Assembly (NCBI RefSeq): GCF_004786095.1
Contig: NZ_RHPJ01000003.1
Location: 248,001-312,000, forward strand
Direction: 5' to 3'
DNA: 64,000 nt
Source: Serinibacter arcticus
Lineage (GTDB): Bacteria; Actinomycetota; Actinomycetes; Actinomycetales; Beutenbergiaceae
Made by a program: the position numbers and the translations under genes. Of this stretch, positions 1 through 9,240 are shown piece by piece. Under the pieces are notes generated by a model, which was given only the letters and a program-made list of their open reading frames with translations, ran no database searches and was not told the DNA's origin. Position 1 is the first letter of the stretch. Each line of letters starts with the position of its first letter.

Positions 1-438
1 ATCCGGGCCCTCGCGGCGGCGTCACCGCTGGCGGACCGCATCCAGGTCCTGACCGACGTGCACGACGCCGAGAAGCCGGCTCTCATGCAGGGCGCGGTCG
101 CGTTCGTGCTGCCCACGCTGCCGCGGCCGGAGTTCGTGGAGACGTTCGGCATCGCCGTCGTGGAGAAGATGCTCGCCGGCGGGGGAGTGGTCGCGACCAC
201 GACGACGGGCGGCGTGCCCGAGGCCGTCGGCGACACGGCCAAGATCATCGAGATCTCCGACCCGGACTCCGTCGCGCGCGTGCTGGACGAGGTCCTCGCG
301 ATGACCCCGGCCGAGCGCGAGGCGTGGGAGGCGCGCGCCCGCGCGTACGCGCTGCAGTTCGACCGCGCCGAGGTGCTGCGCAAGATCCTCGCGCTGGTCT
401 CCCGCGAGGTCGGCGCGGCCGAGGCGGTCGCCGCCTGA
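1..438 (+). CDS. Glycosyltransferase, GT4-like C-terminal part (5' truncated by window edge)
   Basis: The reading frame is open from base 1 to a TGA at 436-438, giving the last 145 residues of a larger protein. It carries the GT-B donor-binding signature of group 1 glycosyltransferases: PTLPRPEFVETFGIAVVEKM (the E-x7-E region) followed by GGVPEAVGD. This half of the enzyme binds the nucleotide sugar. The acceptor-binding N-terminal half lies outside the window, so the sugar and product cannot be named. It converges on the zinc metallopeptidase with only 25 bases between stop codons and I see no hairpin there. Confidence 0.8.
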   Translation: MRALAAASPLADRIQVLTDVHDAEKPALMQGAVAFVLPTLPRPEFVETFGIAVVEKMLAGGGVVATTTTGGVPEAVGDTAKIIEISDPDSVARVLDEVLAMTPAEREAWEARARAYALQFDRAEVLRKILALVSREVGAAEAVAA

Positions 439-463
439 GGGGTGCTGCGACCCGCGGGACCGG

Positions 464-1366
464 CTACAGGGCGTCGCCGACGGCGAAGGTGTCGCACGCC
501 TGCAGCGTGCCCTGCGTCCGACCCGTCTCGAACCACGCCTTGCGCTGCTCCGACGAGCCGTGCGTCCACGTGTGCGGCGTGACCTCGCCGGAGAACGTCT
601 CCTGGATGTGGTCGTCGCCGACGGCGGCCGCGGCCGAGAGGGCCTGGTCGATCTCGGCGTCCGTGGGGGCCAGGAGGTAGGAGTTGCCGTCAGCGTCCTT
701 GGCGTCCACGGCGCCCTGCACCCACATCCCGGCGTAGCAGTCGGCCTGCAGCTCGAGGCGCACCGCGTCGGACGTCGGACCGGTCCCGGTGCGGTCGATC
801 GCGTTCATCGTGCCGAGCTGGTTCTGGATGTGGTGACCGAACTCGTGGGCGACGACGTACAGCTCGCCGAGCGGGCCGCCGTCGGCCCCGAAGCGCGAGG
901 TCAGCTCGTCGAAGAACGTGGTGTCGATGTACACCGTCGAGTCGGGCGGGCAGTAGAACGGGCCGACGGCGGAGGTCGCCGCGCCGCACCCGGTGGAGAC
1001 GTTCCCGGTGAACAGCAGGAACTCGGGCAGCTGGTACTGCACGCCCGACTGGGCGGGGAGGGTCTCCTCCCAGTACTGGTCGAGCGAGAGGGCCGTCGCG
1101 TTCATGCGGCAGTCGATCTCGCGGTTGGCCTGGTCGCCGCCCTCGAGGCACTGCACGTAGGAGTCCTCACCCTGCTCCGGCTGGTACTGCCCCTGGCCCT
1201 CGCCGGTCAGCCCGGACAGGTCGACGTTCTGCCCCGTGAACACCTGGAACAGCAGGACCACGATCAGCCCGAGGCCACCGATCCCGCCGCCGACGGCGAC
1301 CCCGCGACGTCCGCCGCCGCGCCGCACGCGGTTGCCGGAGATGTCTGCATCCTTGTTGAACGTCAT
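464..1366 (-). CDS. Membrane-anchored neutral zinc metallopeptidase (YpfJ/KPN_02809 family)
   Basis: A 300-aa protein with a basic, glycine-rich N-terminus, one membrane segment at about residues 22-42 and an extracytoplasmic catalytic domain holding HEFGH at about 174-178 (zinc ligands and catalytic Glu). LELQADCYAG downstream supplies the expected third-ligand region (Glu/Asp). Several Cys residues suggest disulfides outside the cell. The start at 1366 was chosen because GAGAGGGCG sits upstream and the residues before it in the longer frame look non-coding. Family members are annotated as neutral zinc metallopeptidases; substrates are unknown. It is transcribed away from bioY. Confidence 0.85.
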   Translation of the reverse strand: MTFNKDADISGNRVRRGGGRRGVAVGGGIGGLGLIVVLLFQVFTGQNVDLSGLTGEGQGQYQPEQGEDSYVQCLEGGDQANREIDCRMNATALSLDQYWEETLPAQSGVQYQLPEFLLFTGNVSTGCGAATSAVGPFYCPPDSTVYIDTTFFDELTSRFGADGGPLGELYVVAHEFGHHIQNQLGTMNAIDRTGTGPTSDAVRLELQADCYAGMWVQGAVDAKDADGNSYLLAPTDAEIDQALSAAAAVGDDHIQETFSGEVTPHTWTHGSSEQRKAWFETGRTQGTLQACDTFAVGDAL

Positions 1367-1522
1367 GTGGCGCCCTCTCGTCTCGGCCGTCATCGTAGGC
1401 CCGTCCTCACCCGACGCGGCAGGGCCGTGGTGGCCGACTGTGGAGGTCCTACAACGCGACACCGGCCGATTGGTGCGCGGCGCGGCGTCGTACCGGGGGT
1501 CGCGGACCCCTACGGTTGTCGG

Positions 1523-2113
1523 GTGACCACAGCAGCAGCGCAGCAGCGCCCCGCCCCCCGCGTCCTCGCCGACGTCGTCGCCACGTCCCGCGTGCGCGAC
1601 GTCCTGCTCGTCCTCGGCGGCACGGCCCTGGTGGCCGTCGCCTCGCAGATCGCGATCCCGCTCGGCTTCACGCCGATCCCGCTCTCGCTCGGCACGTTCG
1701 GGGTGCTCGTCGTCGGTGCGGCGCTCGGACCGGTGCGCGCGACGGCGTCGCTCGCCCTCTACCTCCTGGCCGGCGTCGCCGGTGTCGGCTGGTTCGCCGA
1801 CGGCGCCTCGGGCTGGCAGTTCGCCTCCTTCGGCTACCTGCTCGGGTACGTCCTGGCCGCCGCGCTCGTGGGCGGCCTCGCACGTCGCGGCGGCGACCGC
1901 CGCCCGCTCGCGACGATCGGCCTCATGCTCGCCGGCGGCGTGGCCGTCTACGCGGCGGGGGTGCCGTGGCTGATGGCGTTCCTCGGCGTCGACCTCGCGA
2001 CGGCGCTGGGCCTCGGCGTCACGCCGTTCCTGATCGGCGACGCGATCAAGGCCGTCGTGGCCGCGATCCTGCTCCCCGGCTCCTGGGCGCTGGTGGCACG
2101 CCTCCGCCGCTGA
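1523..2113 (+). CDS. bioY: Biotin transporter substrate-binding subunit BioY
   Basis: A 196-aa hydrophobic protein with six predicted membrane helices and the BioY features IPLGFTPIPLSLGTFGVLVV near residues 50-70 and GWQFASFGYLLGY, followed by a C-terminal LIGDAIKAVVAA helix. BioY is the S-component of ECF biotin importers and can work with a shared energizing module; no bioM/bioN genes lie next to it, so it is either solitary or uses a remote ECF module. The GTG start is preceded by TACGGT with six bases between, so the mRNA is probably leaderless; no biotin riboswitch-like leader is possible. Confidence 0.9.
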   Translation: MTTAAAQQRPAPRVLADVVATSRVRDVLLVLGGTALVAVASQIAIPLGFTPIPLSLGTFGVLVVGAALGPVRATASLALYLLAGVAGVGWFADGASGWQFASFGYLLGYVLAAALVGGLARRGGDRRPLATIGLMLAGGVAVYAAGVPWLMAFLGVDLATALGLGVTPFLIGDAIKAVVAAILLPGSWALVARLRR

Positions 2114-2129
2114 CGGGGACCCGTCCTGC

Positions 2130-2261
2130 TCAGCCGCGTGACGAACCCTCGTCGCGCCCTCGACGCCACTCGCGGACGATGCGCAGCCCCAGCCAGACGA
2201 GGCCGACGAGGATCGCCACCAGGACGGCGGCCGTGGTGATGTGCCAGAGCTGGAGCCTCAT
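2130..2261 (-). CDS. Small single-pass membrane protein, 43 aa
   Basis: An ATG frame of 43 codons preceded by GAAGG at good Shine-Dalgarno distance. The product begins MRLQLWHITTAA, has one hydrophobic stretch (about residues 10-27), then a positive cytoplasmic-type tail WLGLRIVREWRRGRDEG. It lies between convergent bioY and the divergent ABC-F gene. No family is recognised. Hydrophobic core, basic flank and ribosome site argue for a real small protein, but without homologues the call stays tentative. Confidence 0.5.
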   Translation of the reverse strand: MRLQLWHITTAAVLVAILVGLVWLGLRIVREWRRGRDEGSSRG

Positions 2262-2403
2262 GCTGGTGCCTTCGCGGTCGGGGTGAGGGCGGGTCGATCC
2301 GGGTCGGTCGGCGCTGTGCGTGTCGTCACGTTACCCAGGAATCCAGGGCCTGCGGGCACGGTCACGGTCCGAGCAGCGCCGCACGGACGTAGAATCGGTC
2401 CAC

Positions 2404-4002
2404 GTGATCACCACCCAGTCCCTCGAGATCCGCATCGGCGCGCGCACGCTGCTGTCCGACGCCTCGTTCCGCATCGACTCGGGTGACCGGATCGGGCTCG
2501 TCGGCCGGAACGGTGCAGGCAAGACCACACTCACCAAGATCCTCGCGGGCGAGGGTCAACCGAGCGGCGGCCAGGTGATCCGGAGCGACGACGTCGGCTA
2601 CCTCCCGCAGGACCCCCGCACCGGCGACCCCGACGTCCTGGCGCGCGACCGCGTCTTCTCCGCGCGCGGCCTGGACTCCACGATCCGCAACATGCGCAAG
2701 GCCGAGGAGCTCATGGCGTCGGGCTCGGCGGACGAGCGCGAGAAGGCGATGGAGCGGTACGGCCGGCTCGAGGCGACCTTCCTGTCCAAGGGCGGCTGGG
2801 CGGCCGAGGCCGAGGCCGCGACCATCACGAGCAACCTCGGGCTGCCCACGCGCGTGCTCGAGCAGCCGCTGCGCACCCTGTCGGGCGGTCAGCGCCGTCG
2901 CGTCGAGCTCTCGAGGATCCTGTTCTCCGGCGCGCAGACCCTGCTCCTGGACGAGCCCACGAACCACCTCGACGCCGACTCGATCGTCTGGCTGCGCGAG
3001 TACCTGCTCGCCTACCCCGGCGCGTTCGTGGTCATCTCCCACGACGCCGACCTGCTGCGCGCGACCGTGAACAAGGTGTTCCACCTCGACGCCAACCGCG
3101 GCGCGATCGACATCTACAACCTCAAGTGGGACGCCTACCTGCAGCAGCGCGAGACGGACGAGAAGCGCCGTCGCCGCGAGCGGGCCAACGCCGAGAAGAA
3201 GGCCGCGACGCTGTTCGCCCAGGCCGACAAGATGAAGGCGAAGGCCACCAAGGCCGTCGCGGCGCAGAACATGGCGCGCCGCGCCGAGCGCATGCTGACC
3301 GGCCTGGACGAGGTCCGCGCCGTCGACCGTGTCGCGAAGCTGCGCTTCCCCGACCCCGCGCCGTGCGGCAAGACCCCGCTGCGGGCGAGCGACCTGAGCA
3401 AGACCTACGGTTCGCAGGAGGTCTTCACCGGGGTCGACCTCGCGATCGACCGGGGCTCGCGCGTCGTCGTGCTGGGGCTCAACGGTGCCGGCAAGACCAC
3501 GCTGCTGCGGATGCTCGGCGGCGTCGAGAAGCCCGACACGGGGCAGATCGAGCCGGGTCACGGCCTCAAGATCGGCTACTACGCGCAGGAGCACGAGACG
3601 CTCGACACCGCGGCGACCGTGGTGGAGAACCTCCGTCGCAACGCCCCTGACCTCACCGACACCCAGGTCCGCAGCGTGCTGGGTTCGTTCCTGTTCTCGG
3701 GCGACGACGCCGACAAGCTCGCCGGCGTGCTCTCCGGCGGTGAGAAGACGCGGCTCGCGCTGGCAGTGCTGGTCGTCTCCAGCGCGAACGTGCTGCTGCT
3801 CGACGAGCCCACGAACAACCTGGATCCCGCCAGCCGCGCCGAGATCCTCGGGGCCCTCAAGACGTTCGCGGGCGCCGTCGTCCTGGTCACGCACGACGAG
3901 GGTGCCGTCGCGGCGCTCGAGCCCGAGCGGGTCCTGCTGCTGCCCGACGGCGACGAGGACATGTGGAACGCGGGCTACGCGGACCTGATCTCGCTGGCCT
4001 GA
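2404..4002 (+). CDS. ABC-F family ATPase (ribosome-associated type)
   Basis: 532 aa with two ABC nucleotide-binding domains in one chain and no membrane segments. NBD1 has Walker A GRNGAGKTT (near residue 36), signature LSGGQ and Walker B LLLDEPTNHLD; NBD2 has GLNGAGKTT, LSGGE and LLLDEPTNNLD. Between them is a charged, helical linker rich in Arg/Lys/Glu (about 240-300), the position of the P-site tRNA interaction motif in ABC-F proteins. These proteins act on ribosomes, in translation or as ribosome protection factors; which applies here cannot be read from sequence. GTG start with TAGAAT eight bases upstream suggests a leaderless transcript. It ends 37 bases from convergent SURF1. Confidence 0.9.
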   Translation: MITTQSLEIRIGARTLLSDASFRIDSGDRIGLVGRNGAGKTTLTKILAGEGQPSGGQVIRSDDVGYLPQDPRTGDPDVLARDRVFSARGLDSTIRNMRKAEELMASGSADEREKAMERYGRLEATFLSKGGWAAEAEAATITSNLGLPTRVLEQPLRTLSGGQRRRVELSRILFSGAQTLLLDEPTNHLDADSIVWLREYLLAYPGAFVVISHDADLLRATVNKVFHLDANRGAIDIYNLKWDAYLQQRETDEKRRRRERANAEKKAATLFAQADKMKAKATKAVAAQNMARRAERMLTGLDEVRAVDRVAKLRFPDPAPCGKTPLRASDLSKTYGSQEVFTGVDLAIDRGSRVVVLGLNGAGKTTLLRMLGGVEKPDTGQIEPGHGLKIGYYAQEHETLDTAATVVENLRRNAPDLTDTQVRSVLGSFLFSGDDADKLAGVLSGGEKTRLALAVLVVSSANVLLLDEPTNNLDPASRAEILGALKTFAGAVVLVTHDEGAVAALEPERVLLLPDGDEDMWNAGYADLISLA

Positions 4003-4039
4003 GCCGCCTGAGCAGGACTGGAGCCCGGCCCGAGCAGGA

Positions 4040-4930
4040 TCAGGAGGGGCCGGTGCGCTGGAGGCGCTCCGACGACGCAGCGGCCTCGGCCGCCTCGGCG
4101 GCGTCGAGGATCGCGTCCTCCTCGTCCGCCATCGTCGCCCGACGGCGGCGGGCCGGCACCGCGGTCGCCCCACCGCCCTCGGCGGCCGCTCGCGCCTCGG
4201 CGGCGTCGGCGTCGATCCGGCGCTTGAGGACGACGGCGGCAACGGGCAGCGCCGCTCCGAAGAACCACCACTGCAGCGCGTAGGACAGGTGCGAGCGCAG
4301 GCTCGTGTCGGGCTCGGGCAGCGAGCCGAGGACGCCCGAGGGCCGCGGATCGGCGATCATCCCGTAGGCGTTGGTCACGAGCGCGCCACCCAGGTCCGCG
4401 GCGTCGAGGCCCGACTGCTCGACCACGCTCGGCGGGTGCACGCGGAAGACCTCGCCGACTGGGTTCGAGCGCTCGTCGAGCGGCTCCTCGGCCCGCAGCC
4501 GGACCGTGATGGTCGTGGATCCGTCGGTGGGGACGTCGAGGGCCCCGTCGGGCACGACGCTGGTCTGGCGCCACCAGCCGCGGTCCACGACCAGCGCACG
4601 GGCGGGTGCCTCGTCGGTGAGGAACAGCGCCAGCGCGTGCGAGGCGTTGGCGTCCTGCACGGGGCGGTTGCGAAGCTGCACCCCCGAGGACTCGATCCAC
4701 GTACCCGTGATCTCGACCGGCTGCCACACGCGCGCGGGGTCGAGGGCGTCCCCCGGCATCACCTCGGCGAGAGGCACGGGCGCGGCGTCGAAGTTCGACT
4801 CGATGACGTCGACCTGCGCGACGCGCTCCTGGTGGCGGTGGAGCTGCCAGAGGCCGAGGAAGCCGCACGCGACCGAACCCATCGCGATCAGCAGCACGAT
4901 GCCGACGGCGCGCAGCCGGGCGTCGTTCAC
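4040..4930 (-). CDS. SURF1 family protein (cytochrome oxidase assembly)
   Basis: 296 aa with the SURF1 architecture: N-terminal membrane helix (about residues 9-28) followed by GLWQLHRHQERV, a large extracytoplasmic domain with VWQPVEITGTW and VVDRGWW, and a C-terminal helix LSYALQWWFFGAALPVAAVV followed by a basic tail. SURF1 proteins assist assembly of haem-copper oxidase. The C-terminal extension after about 240 is rich in Ala, Glu and Arg and looks low-complexity. The GTG start overlaps the stop of the upstream 80-aa gene (GTGA), so the two are translationally coupled, last in the DUF3099 operon. Confidence 0.88.
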   Translation of the reverse strand: MNDARLRAVGIVLLIAMGSVACGFLGLWQLHRHQERVAQVDVIESNFDAAPVPLAEVMPGDALDPARVWQPVEITGTWIESSGVQLRNRPVQDANASHALALFLTDEAPARALVVDRGWWRQTSVVPDGALDVPTDGSTTITVRLRAEEPLDERSNPVGEVFRVHPPSVVEQSGLDAADLGGALVTNAYGMIADPRPSGVLGSLPEPDTSLRSHLSYALQWWFFGAALPVAAVVLKRRIDADAAEARAAAEGGGATAVPARRRRATMADEEDAILDAAEAAEAAASSERLQRTGPS

Positions 4931-5169
4931 GACGCGTCCGTGCCGAGCGGGCGGTCCGACTGCTCGGCCCCGAGGGCGGTCACCTCGAGCGGGAAGGAGC
5001 GAGCGGCGAGGAAGTTGCGCAGGTGGTCGCGGTGGTCGTCGCACGCCACCCACTGCTTGCGACGCGCGGTGTCGTGGATGCGCGGGTTGCGCCACGAGAT
5101 CACCCACACCGCAGCAGCGTTGCAGCCCTTCGAGCTGCAGATCACCTCGGGGCCGACCGTCGTGCTCAC
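4927..5169 (-). CDS. Small conserved Cys/His protein, often mislabelled 'acetone carboxylase'
   Basis: 80 aa starting MSTTVGPEVICSSKGC. It holds CSSKGC near residues 11-16 and a CDDHRDHL motif near 44-51, plausible ligands for one zinc ion, plus WVISWRNPRIHD. I recall similar actinobacterial proteins carrying the automatic name 'acetone carboxylase', which is not credible for a protein of this size with no enzyme domain. Its start GTG overlaps the DUF3099 stop and its stop overlaps the SURF1 start, so it is the middle gene of a tightly coupled three-gene operon. Role unknown; co-operation with membrane or oxidase assembly is only inference. Confidence 0.75.
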   Translation of the reverse strand: MSTTVGPEVICSSKGCNAAAVWVISWRNPRIHDTARRKQWVACDDHRDHLRNFLAARSFPLEVTALGAEQSDRPLGTDAS

Positions 5170-5480
5170 GGCGCCTCGTGCCGCGGCGGGTTCGGGCGGT
5201 ACTCCGGCGTCGGCTCGTGGGGGAGCGCGCCGGTGTCGAGCAGGTGCATCGTGTCGTCGGACCGGCGTCGCTTGCTGCCAGCGTTGGCCAGCACCACCGC
5301 GATGTACGGAAGAACGACGGCGCCGACCGCGAAGGTCCAGCGCAGCCACCCCTCGGTGAAGACGGCGGCGAAGAAGCACACCACCCGGATGCTCATCATG
5401 ATCGTGTACCGCATCGCACGACCCGAGACGTCCTGGTCGCGCGACCGCCCCGCGGACGTGATCGACTGGACCGGTTCCAT
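5166..5480 (-). CDS. DUF3099 membrane protein
   Basis: 104 aa. Two membrane segments (about residues 25-43 and 46-65) in the DUF3099 pattern RYTIMMSIRVVCFFAAV then GWLRWTFAVGAVVLPYIAVV, followed by a polar, proline-rich tail. First gene of the DUF3099-80aa-SURF1 operon. TACGCT lies six bases before the ATG, so the operon mRNA is probably leaderless; the promoter is back to back with that of fabG about 100 bases away. Function of the family is unknown. Confidence 0.85.
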   Translation of the reverse strand: MEPVQSITSAGRSRDQDVSGRAMRYTIMMSIRVVCFFAAVFTEGWLRWTFAVGAVVLPYIAVVLANAGSKRRRSDDTMHLLDTGALPHEPTPEYRPNPPRHEAP

Positions 5481-5574
5481 CCTTCGAGCGTACGCCGGTT
5501 ACCCCGGGATGCCGCCCACGGAACGGGGGTCCACCCGGCGGGCTCACGAGGGTCGGACGGGGGTGGTCCGGTAG

Positions 5575-6306
<732 letters not shown>

Positions 6307-6378
6307 CGCAGCCACCCGCCGACCGCACCCGCACCCGCACCCGACCACCTCGCTCCACCCGAACCACCGGAGGACCCC

Positions 6379-7146
6379 ATGGGCCTGCTCGACGGCAAGA
6401 CTCTCCTGATCACCGGCGTCCTGACCAACGCCTCGATCGCCTTCCACGCCGCGCGGCTGGCGCAGGAGGAGGGCGCCGAGGTGATCCTGTCCTCCTTCGG
6501 CCGCCAGGCGAAGCTCACGCAGCTGGCCGCCAAGCGCCTCCCGCGCCCGGCACCGGTCGTCGAGCTCGACGTGACCGACGCCGAGCACCTCGCCGGGCTC
6601 GAGGCCGCCGTGCGCGAGCACACCGACCGGCTCGACGCCGTCGTGCACTCCATCGGCTTCGCGCCGCAGAGCGTCATGGGCGGGCGGTTCCTCGAGGCCG
6701 AGTGGCCCGACGTCGCCACCGCCGTCGAGGTCTCCGCGTTCTCCCTCAAGTCGCTGGCCGTGGCAGCCGCGCCGCTGCTGAGCGAGGGTGGCTCCGTCGT
6801 CGGGCTGACCTTCGACGCCCGCTTCGCGTGGCCCGTCTACGACTGGATGGGCGTCGCGAAGGCCGCGTTCGAGGCCACGTCGCGCTACCTCGCGCGGGAC
6901 CTGGGGGAGCGCAACATCCGCGTCAACCTCGTCTCCGCCGGTCCGATCAAGACGACGGCGGCGCGCTCGATCCCCGGGTTCGAGCAGATGGAGAGCAACT
7001 GGTCCGAGCGGGCGCCGCTGGGCTGGGACTCGAAGGACCCCGAGCCGGCCGCGCGCGCCGTCGTCGCGCTCTGCTCGGACTGGTTTCCCGCGACGACCGG
7101 CGAGATGGTGCACGTCGACGGCGGTTTCCACGCGATGGGTCAGTAG
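6379..7146 (+). CDS. fabI: Enoyl-[acyl-carrier-protein] reductase FabI/InhA type
   Basis: 255 aa. N-terminus MGLLDGKTLLITGVLTNASIA shows the atypical SDR glycine motif of enoyl reductases; HSIGFAPQ, then the catalytic pair in YDWMGVAK (Tyr-x6-Lys), AGPIKTTAARSIPGF and VHVDGGFHAMGQ. It uses NADH to reduce trans-2-enoyl-ACP. The ATG is preceded by a strong GGAGG (CCGGAGGACCCC). The 72-base gap from fabG contains a short CGCACC hexanucleotide repeat. The stop TAG abuts the GTG of the next gene. Confidence 0.92.
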   Translation: MGLLDGKTLLITGVLTNASIAFHAARLAQEEGAEVILSSFGRQAKLTQLAAKRLPRPAPVVELDVTDAEHLAGLEAAVREHTDRLDAVVHSIGFAPQSVMGGRFLEAEWPDVATAVEVSAFSLKSLAVAAAPLLSEGGSVVGLTFDARFAWPVYDWMGVAKAAFEATSRYLARDLGERNIRVNLVSAGPIKTTAARSIPGFEQMESNWSERAPLGWDSKDPEPAARAVVALCSDWFPATTGEMVHVDGGFHAMGQ

Positions 7147-7659
7147 GTGACCTCGCCCCGCACGCTCGTCCTGATGCGGCACGCGAAGGCCGAGGGCCAC
7201 GCGAGCGCGGACGAGCTGCGGGTGCTGGCACCGTCGGGCAGGCGGCAGGCCACCGCGGCCGGTGCGGCGATGGCCGCCGACGGTCTGCGGTTCGACGCCG
7301 CGCTCGTCTCGAGCGCGGTCCGCACGCGTCAGACGTGGGAGCTGGTCGCGGAGCGGCTCTCCGGCGCGCCGACCGCCGAGGTGCGCGACGACCTCTACGA
7401 CGCGACGGCGCGCACCGCCCTGGAGGTGCTGCGACACGTCGAGGACGGCGTCGCGACGCTGCTGGTCGTCGGCCACGAGCCGGTGATGAGCTCGCTCGCG
7501 CTGCTGCTCGCGGGGCCGGGATCGGAGCACCTGCACGAGGTCCGTGCCGGTGTCCCGACTGCAACGCGCTGCATCCTGGCCGTCCCGTCGTCCTGGGCCG
7601 ATCTCGCGCCGCGGTCGGCCGTCCTCACGGCCGTGGTGCGGACGGCCGCCGACTCCTAG
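7147..7659 (+). CDS. sixA: SixA-like histidine phosphatase
   Basis: 170 aa of the histidine phosphatase superfamily: LVLMRHAKAE near residues 7-16 provides the phospho-accepting His in the RHA form typical of SixA-type proteins, SAVRTRQTWE the second Arg region and VVGHEPVMSS the second catalytic His. SixA removes phosphate from histidine residues in phosphorelays, but short family members have other substrates, so the symbol is by similarity. The start is the codon directly after the fabI stop, implying one operon fabG-fabI-sixA. Confidence 0.8.
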   Translation: MTSPRTLVLMRHAKAEGHASADELRVLAPSGRRQATAAGAAMAADGLRFDAALVSSAVRTRQTWELVAERLSGAPTAEVRDDLYDATARTALEVLRHVEDGVATLLVVGHEPVMSSLALLLAGPGSEHLHEVRAGVPTATRCILAVPSSWADLAPRSAVLTAVVRTAADS

Positions 7660-7691
7660 TCCTCGAGCTCGATCAGTCCTCGAGCTCGATC
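7658..7691. repeat. Perfect 17-bp tandem duplication between two convergent stop codons
   Basis: AGTCCTCGAGCTCGATC occurs at 7658-7674 and again, unchanged, at 7675-7691. The first copy begins inside the TAG of the SixA-like gene and the junction falls inside the TGA of the aldo/keto reductase on the other strand. The unit length is not a multiple of three, so one copy encodes the reductase C-terminus (IELED) and the other is non-coding. Confidence 0.9.
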
Positions 7692-8566
7692 CCGAGCGAG
7701 TCCGAGCAGCGACGCAGCTCCTCGCCCGAGAGCTCCAGGTCGGCGGCGAGGGCCGAGTCCTGGATCGAGGTCGTCCGGCGCGCGCCGGGGATCGGGATCA
7801 CGTGCTCGCCGAGCGAGAGCTCCCAGGCCAGGACGACCTGCTGGGGGCTGACGCCGTGCTCCCGCGCGATGTCGGCGAACACGGAGAATCGCGTCCCGAC
7901 GTCGCGCGCTCCGCCGCCCGTCCCACCGAGCGGGCTCCACGGCAGGAACGCGACGCCGAGGCGGCCGCAGTGGACCAGCTCGGAGTAGCTCCCCGGATGG
8001 CGCGGGGAGAACTCGTTCTGGACGCTGACGAGGCCCGCGCCCAGCACCTCGCGGGCGATGTCGATCTCCTCGGCGTTGGCGTTCGAGATGCCGACGGCGG
8101 TCACGAGACCCTCCTCGAGGAGCGCCGCGTAGCTCTCGATCGACTCGGCGTAGACCATCGAGCGGTCCGGCCGGTGGTACTGGAACACGTCGATCCTGTC
8201 GACACCGAGGTTGGCCAGCGAGCGCTCGACGGCGCCGCGCACGTAGCCGCGCGACGCGTCGCGCGTGCGCACCTCGCCCTCGCCGCGCACGATCCCGGTC
8301 TTGGTCGCGATCACGAGTGCTGAGGAGTCGCCGTCCCACGTGCGCACGGCGTCGCCGACGATGCGCTCGTTGTGTCCGGTGGTGTCCCAGGTCGGCGCGT
8401 ACACGTCGGCCGTGTCGATGAGGGTCACGCCGGCGTCGAGCGCGGCGTGCACCGTGGCGCGGGCCTCGTCGGGCGAGGGGTAGACCTGGTCGTTGTTCAT
8501 GGACAGCGGCATCGCGCCGAGTCCGACGGCGGAGACGGTGAACGGGCCGAGCGTGCGCTGCTTCAC
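7673..8566 (-). CDS. Aldo/keto reductase
   Basis: 297-aa (beta/alpha)8 NADPH oxidoreductase. The AKR tetrad is visible: Asp in LIDTADVY, Tyr in the same motif, Lys in ATKTG and His in FQYHRPD; the C-terminal cofactor region is IPIPGARRTTSIQDS. It reduces carbonyl substrates that cannot be predicted. GTG start with GGAGG (GGAGGTCCCC) upstream, so conventionally translated. It sits downstream of serB on the same strand but points the same way with its own ribosome site; it faces the SixA gene convergently. Confidence 0.88.
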   Translation of the reverse strand: MKQRTLGPFTVSAVGLGAMPLSMNNDQVYPSPDEARATVHAALDAGVTLIDTADVYAPTWDTTGHNERIVGDAVRTWDGDSSALVIATKTGIVRGEGEVRTRDASRGYVRGAVERSLANLGVDRIDVFQYHRPDRSMVYAESIESYAALLEEGLVTAVGISNANAEEIDIAREVLGAGLVSVQNEFSPRHPGSYSELVHCGRLGVAFLPWSPLGGTGGGARDVGTRFSVFADIAREHGVSPQQVVLAWELSLGEHVIPIPGARRTTSIQDSALAADLELSGEELRRCSDSLGIELED

Positions 8567-8607
8567 GGGGACCTCCGTGGTCGGCGGTGGGGAGTGGCGG
8601 AGCCGCG

Positions 8608-9240
8608 TCAGCGCAGGAGGTCGACGACGCCGGTCAGCGAACCGCTGACGGCGTGGTCGGCCTGGGCGGCGACGACGGGTTTGGCGTTGTAGGCGATGCC
8701 GGTCCCGGCCGCCGCGATCATGTCGAGGTCGTTCGCGCCGTCGCCGATCGCGACCGTGTCGGCGAGGTCGATGCCCTCGGCCTCCGCGTACTCGCGCAGC
8801 GCCGTCGCCTTGGCCGCCCTGTCCACGACCGGCCCGGTCACGCGACCGGTGAGGCGTCCGTCGGAGACCTCGAGCGCGTTCGCGCGCGCCCGCGTGATCC
8901 CGTACGAGCGGGCCAGCGGTTCCACGATCTCGATGAACCCGCCCGACACCAGGGCGAGCGGCCAGTCCCGCTCGGCGAGGAAGGCGACCAGCTCGGGCGC
9001 TCCGGGCGAGACGGTCACCGTGGCCCGCACCTCGTCGAGCACCGACGTCGGCAGCCCCGCGAGCGTCGCCACCCTGGCGTGCAGCGACGCCGCGAAGTCG
9101 AGCTCGCCGCGCATCGCGGCCTCCGTGATCGCCGCCACCTCGGCGCGCGACCCGGCGTGCTCGGCCAGGAGCTCGATCACCTCGGCGGTGATGAACGTGG
9201 AGTCCACGTCCATCACCACGAGGCGTCGCGTCGAGGTCAC
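8608..9240 (-). CDS. serB: Phosphoserine phosphatase SerB
   Basis: 210-aa HAD hydrolase: nucleophile motif MDVDSTFI near residues 9-16 (DxDST), LVSGGF for motif II, Lys in DRAAKATAL, and [10 protein letters not shown] for the Mg-binding motif. It converts O-phosphoserine to serine in the last step of serine synthesis. The short form lacks N-terminal ACT domains. Its GTG start overlaps the glgC stop (GTGA), an unexpected coupling of glycogen and serine metabolism genes in one transcript. Confidence 0.88.
   Translation of the reverse strand: MTSTRRLVVMDVDSTFITAEVIELLAEHAGSRAEVAAITEAAMRGELDFAASLHARVATLAGLPTSVLDEVRATVTVSPGAPELVAFLAERDWPLALVSGGFIEIVEPLARSYGITRARANALEVSDGRLTGRVTGPVVDRAAKATALREYAEAEGIDLADTVAIGDGANDLDMIAAAGTGIAYNAKPVVAAQADHAVSGSLTGVVDLLR

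Noticed and set aside
2404-4002. ABC-F gene as antibiotic resistance determinant
   Set aside because: Housekeeping surroundings and no leader peptide or attenuator; the family also has general translation factors.
4927-5169. 'Acetone carboxylase' as function of the 80-aa protein
   Set aside because: Far too small and without any carboxylase domain; the name appears to be a propagated error.
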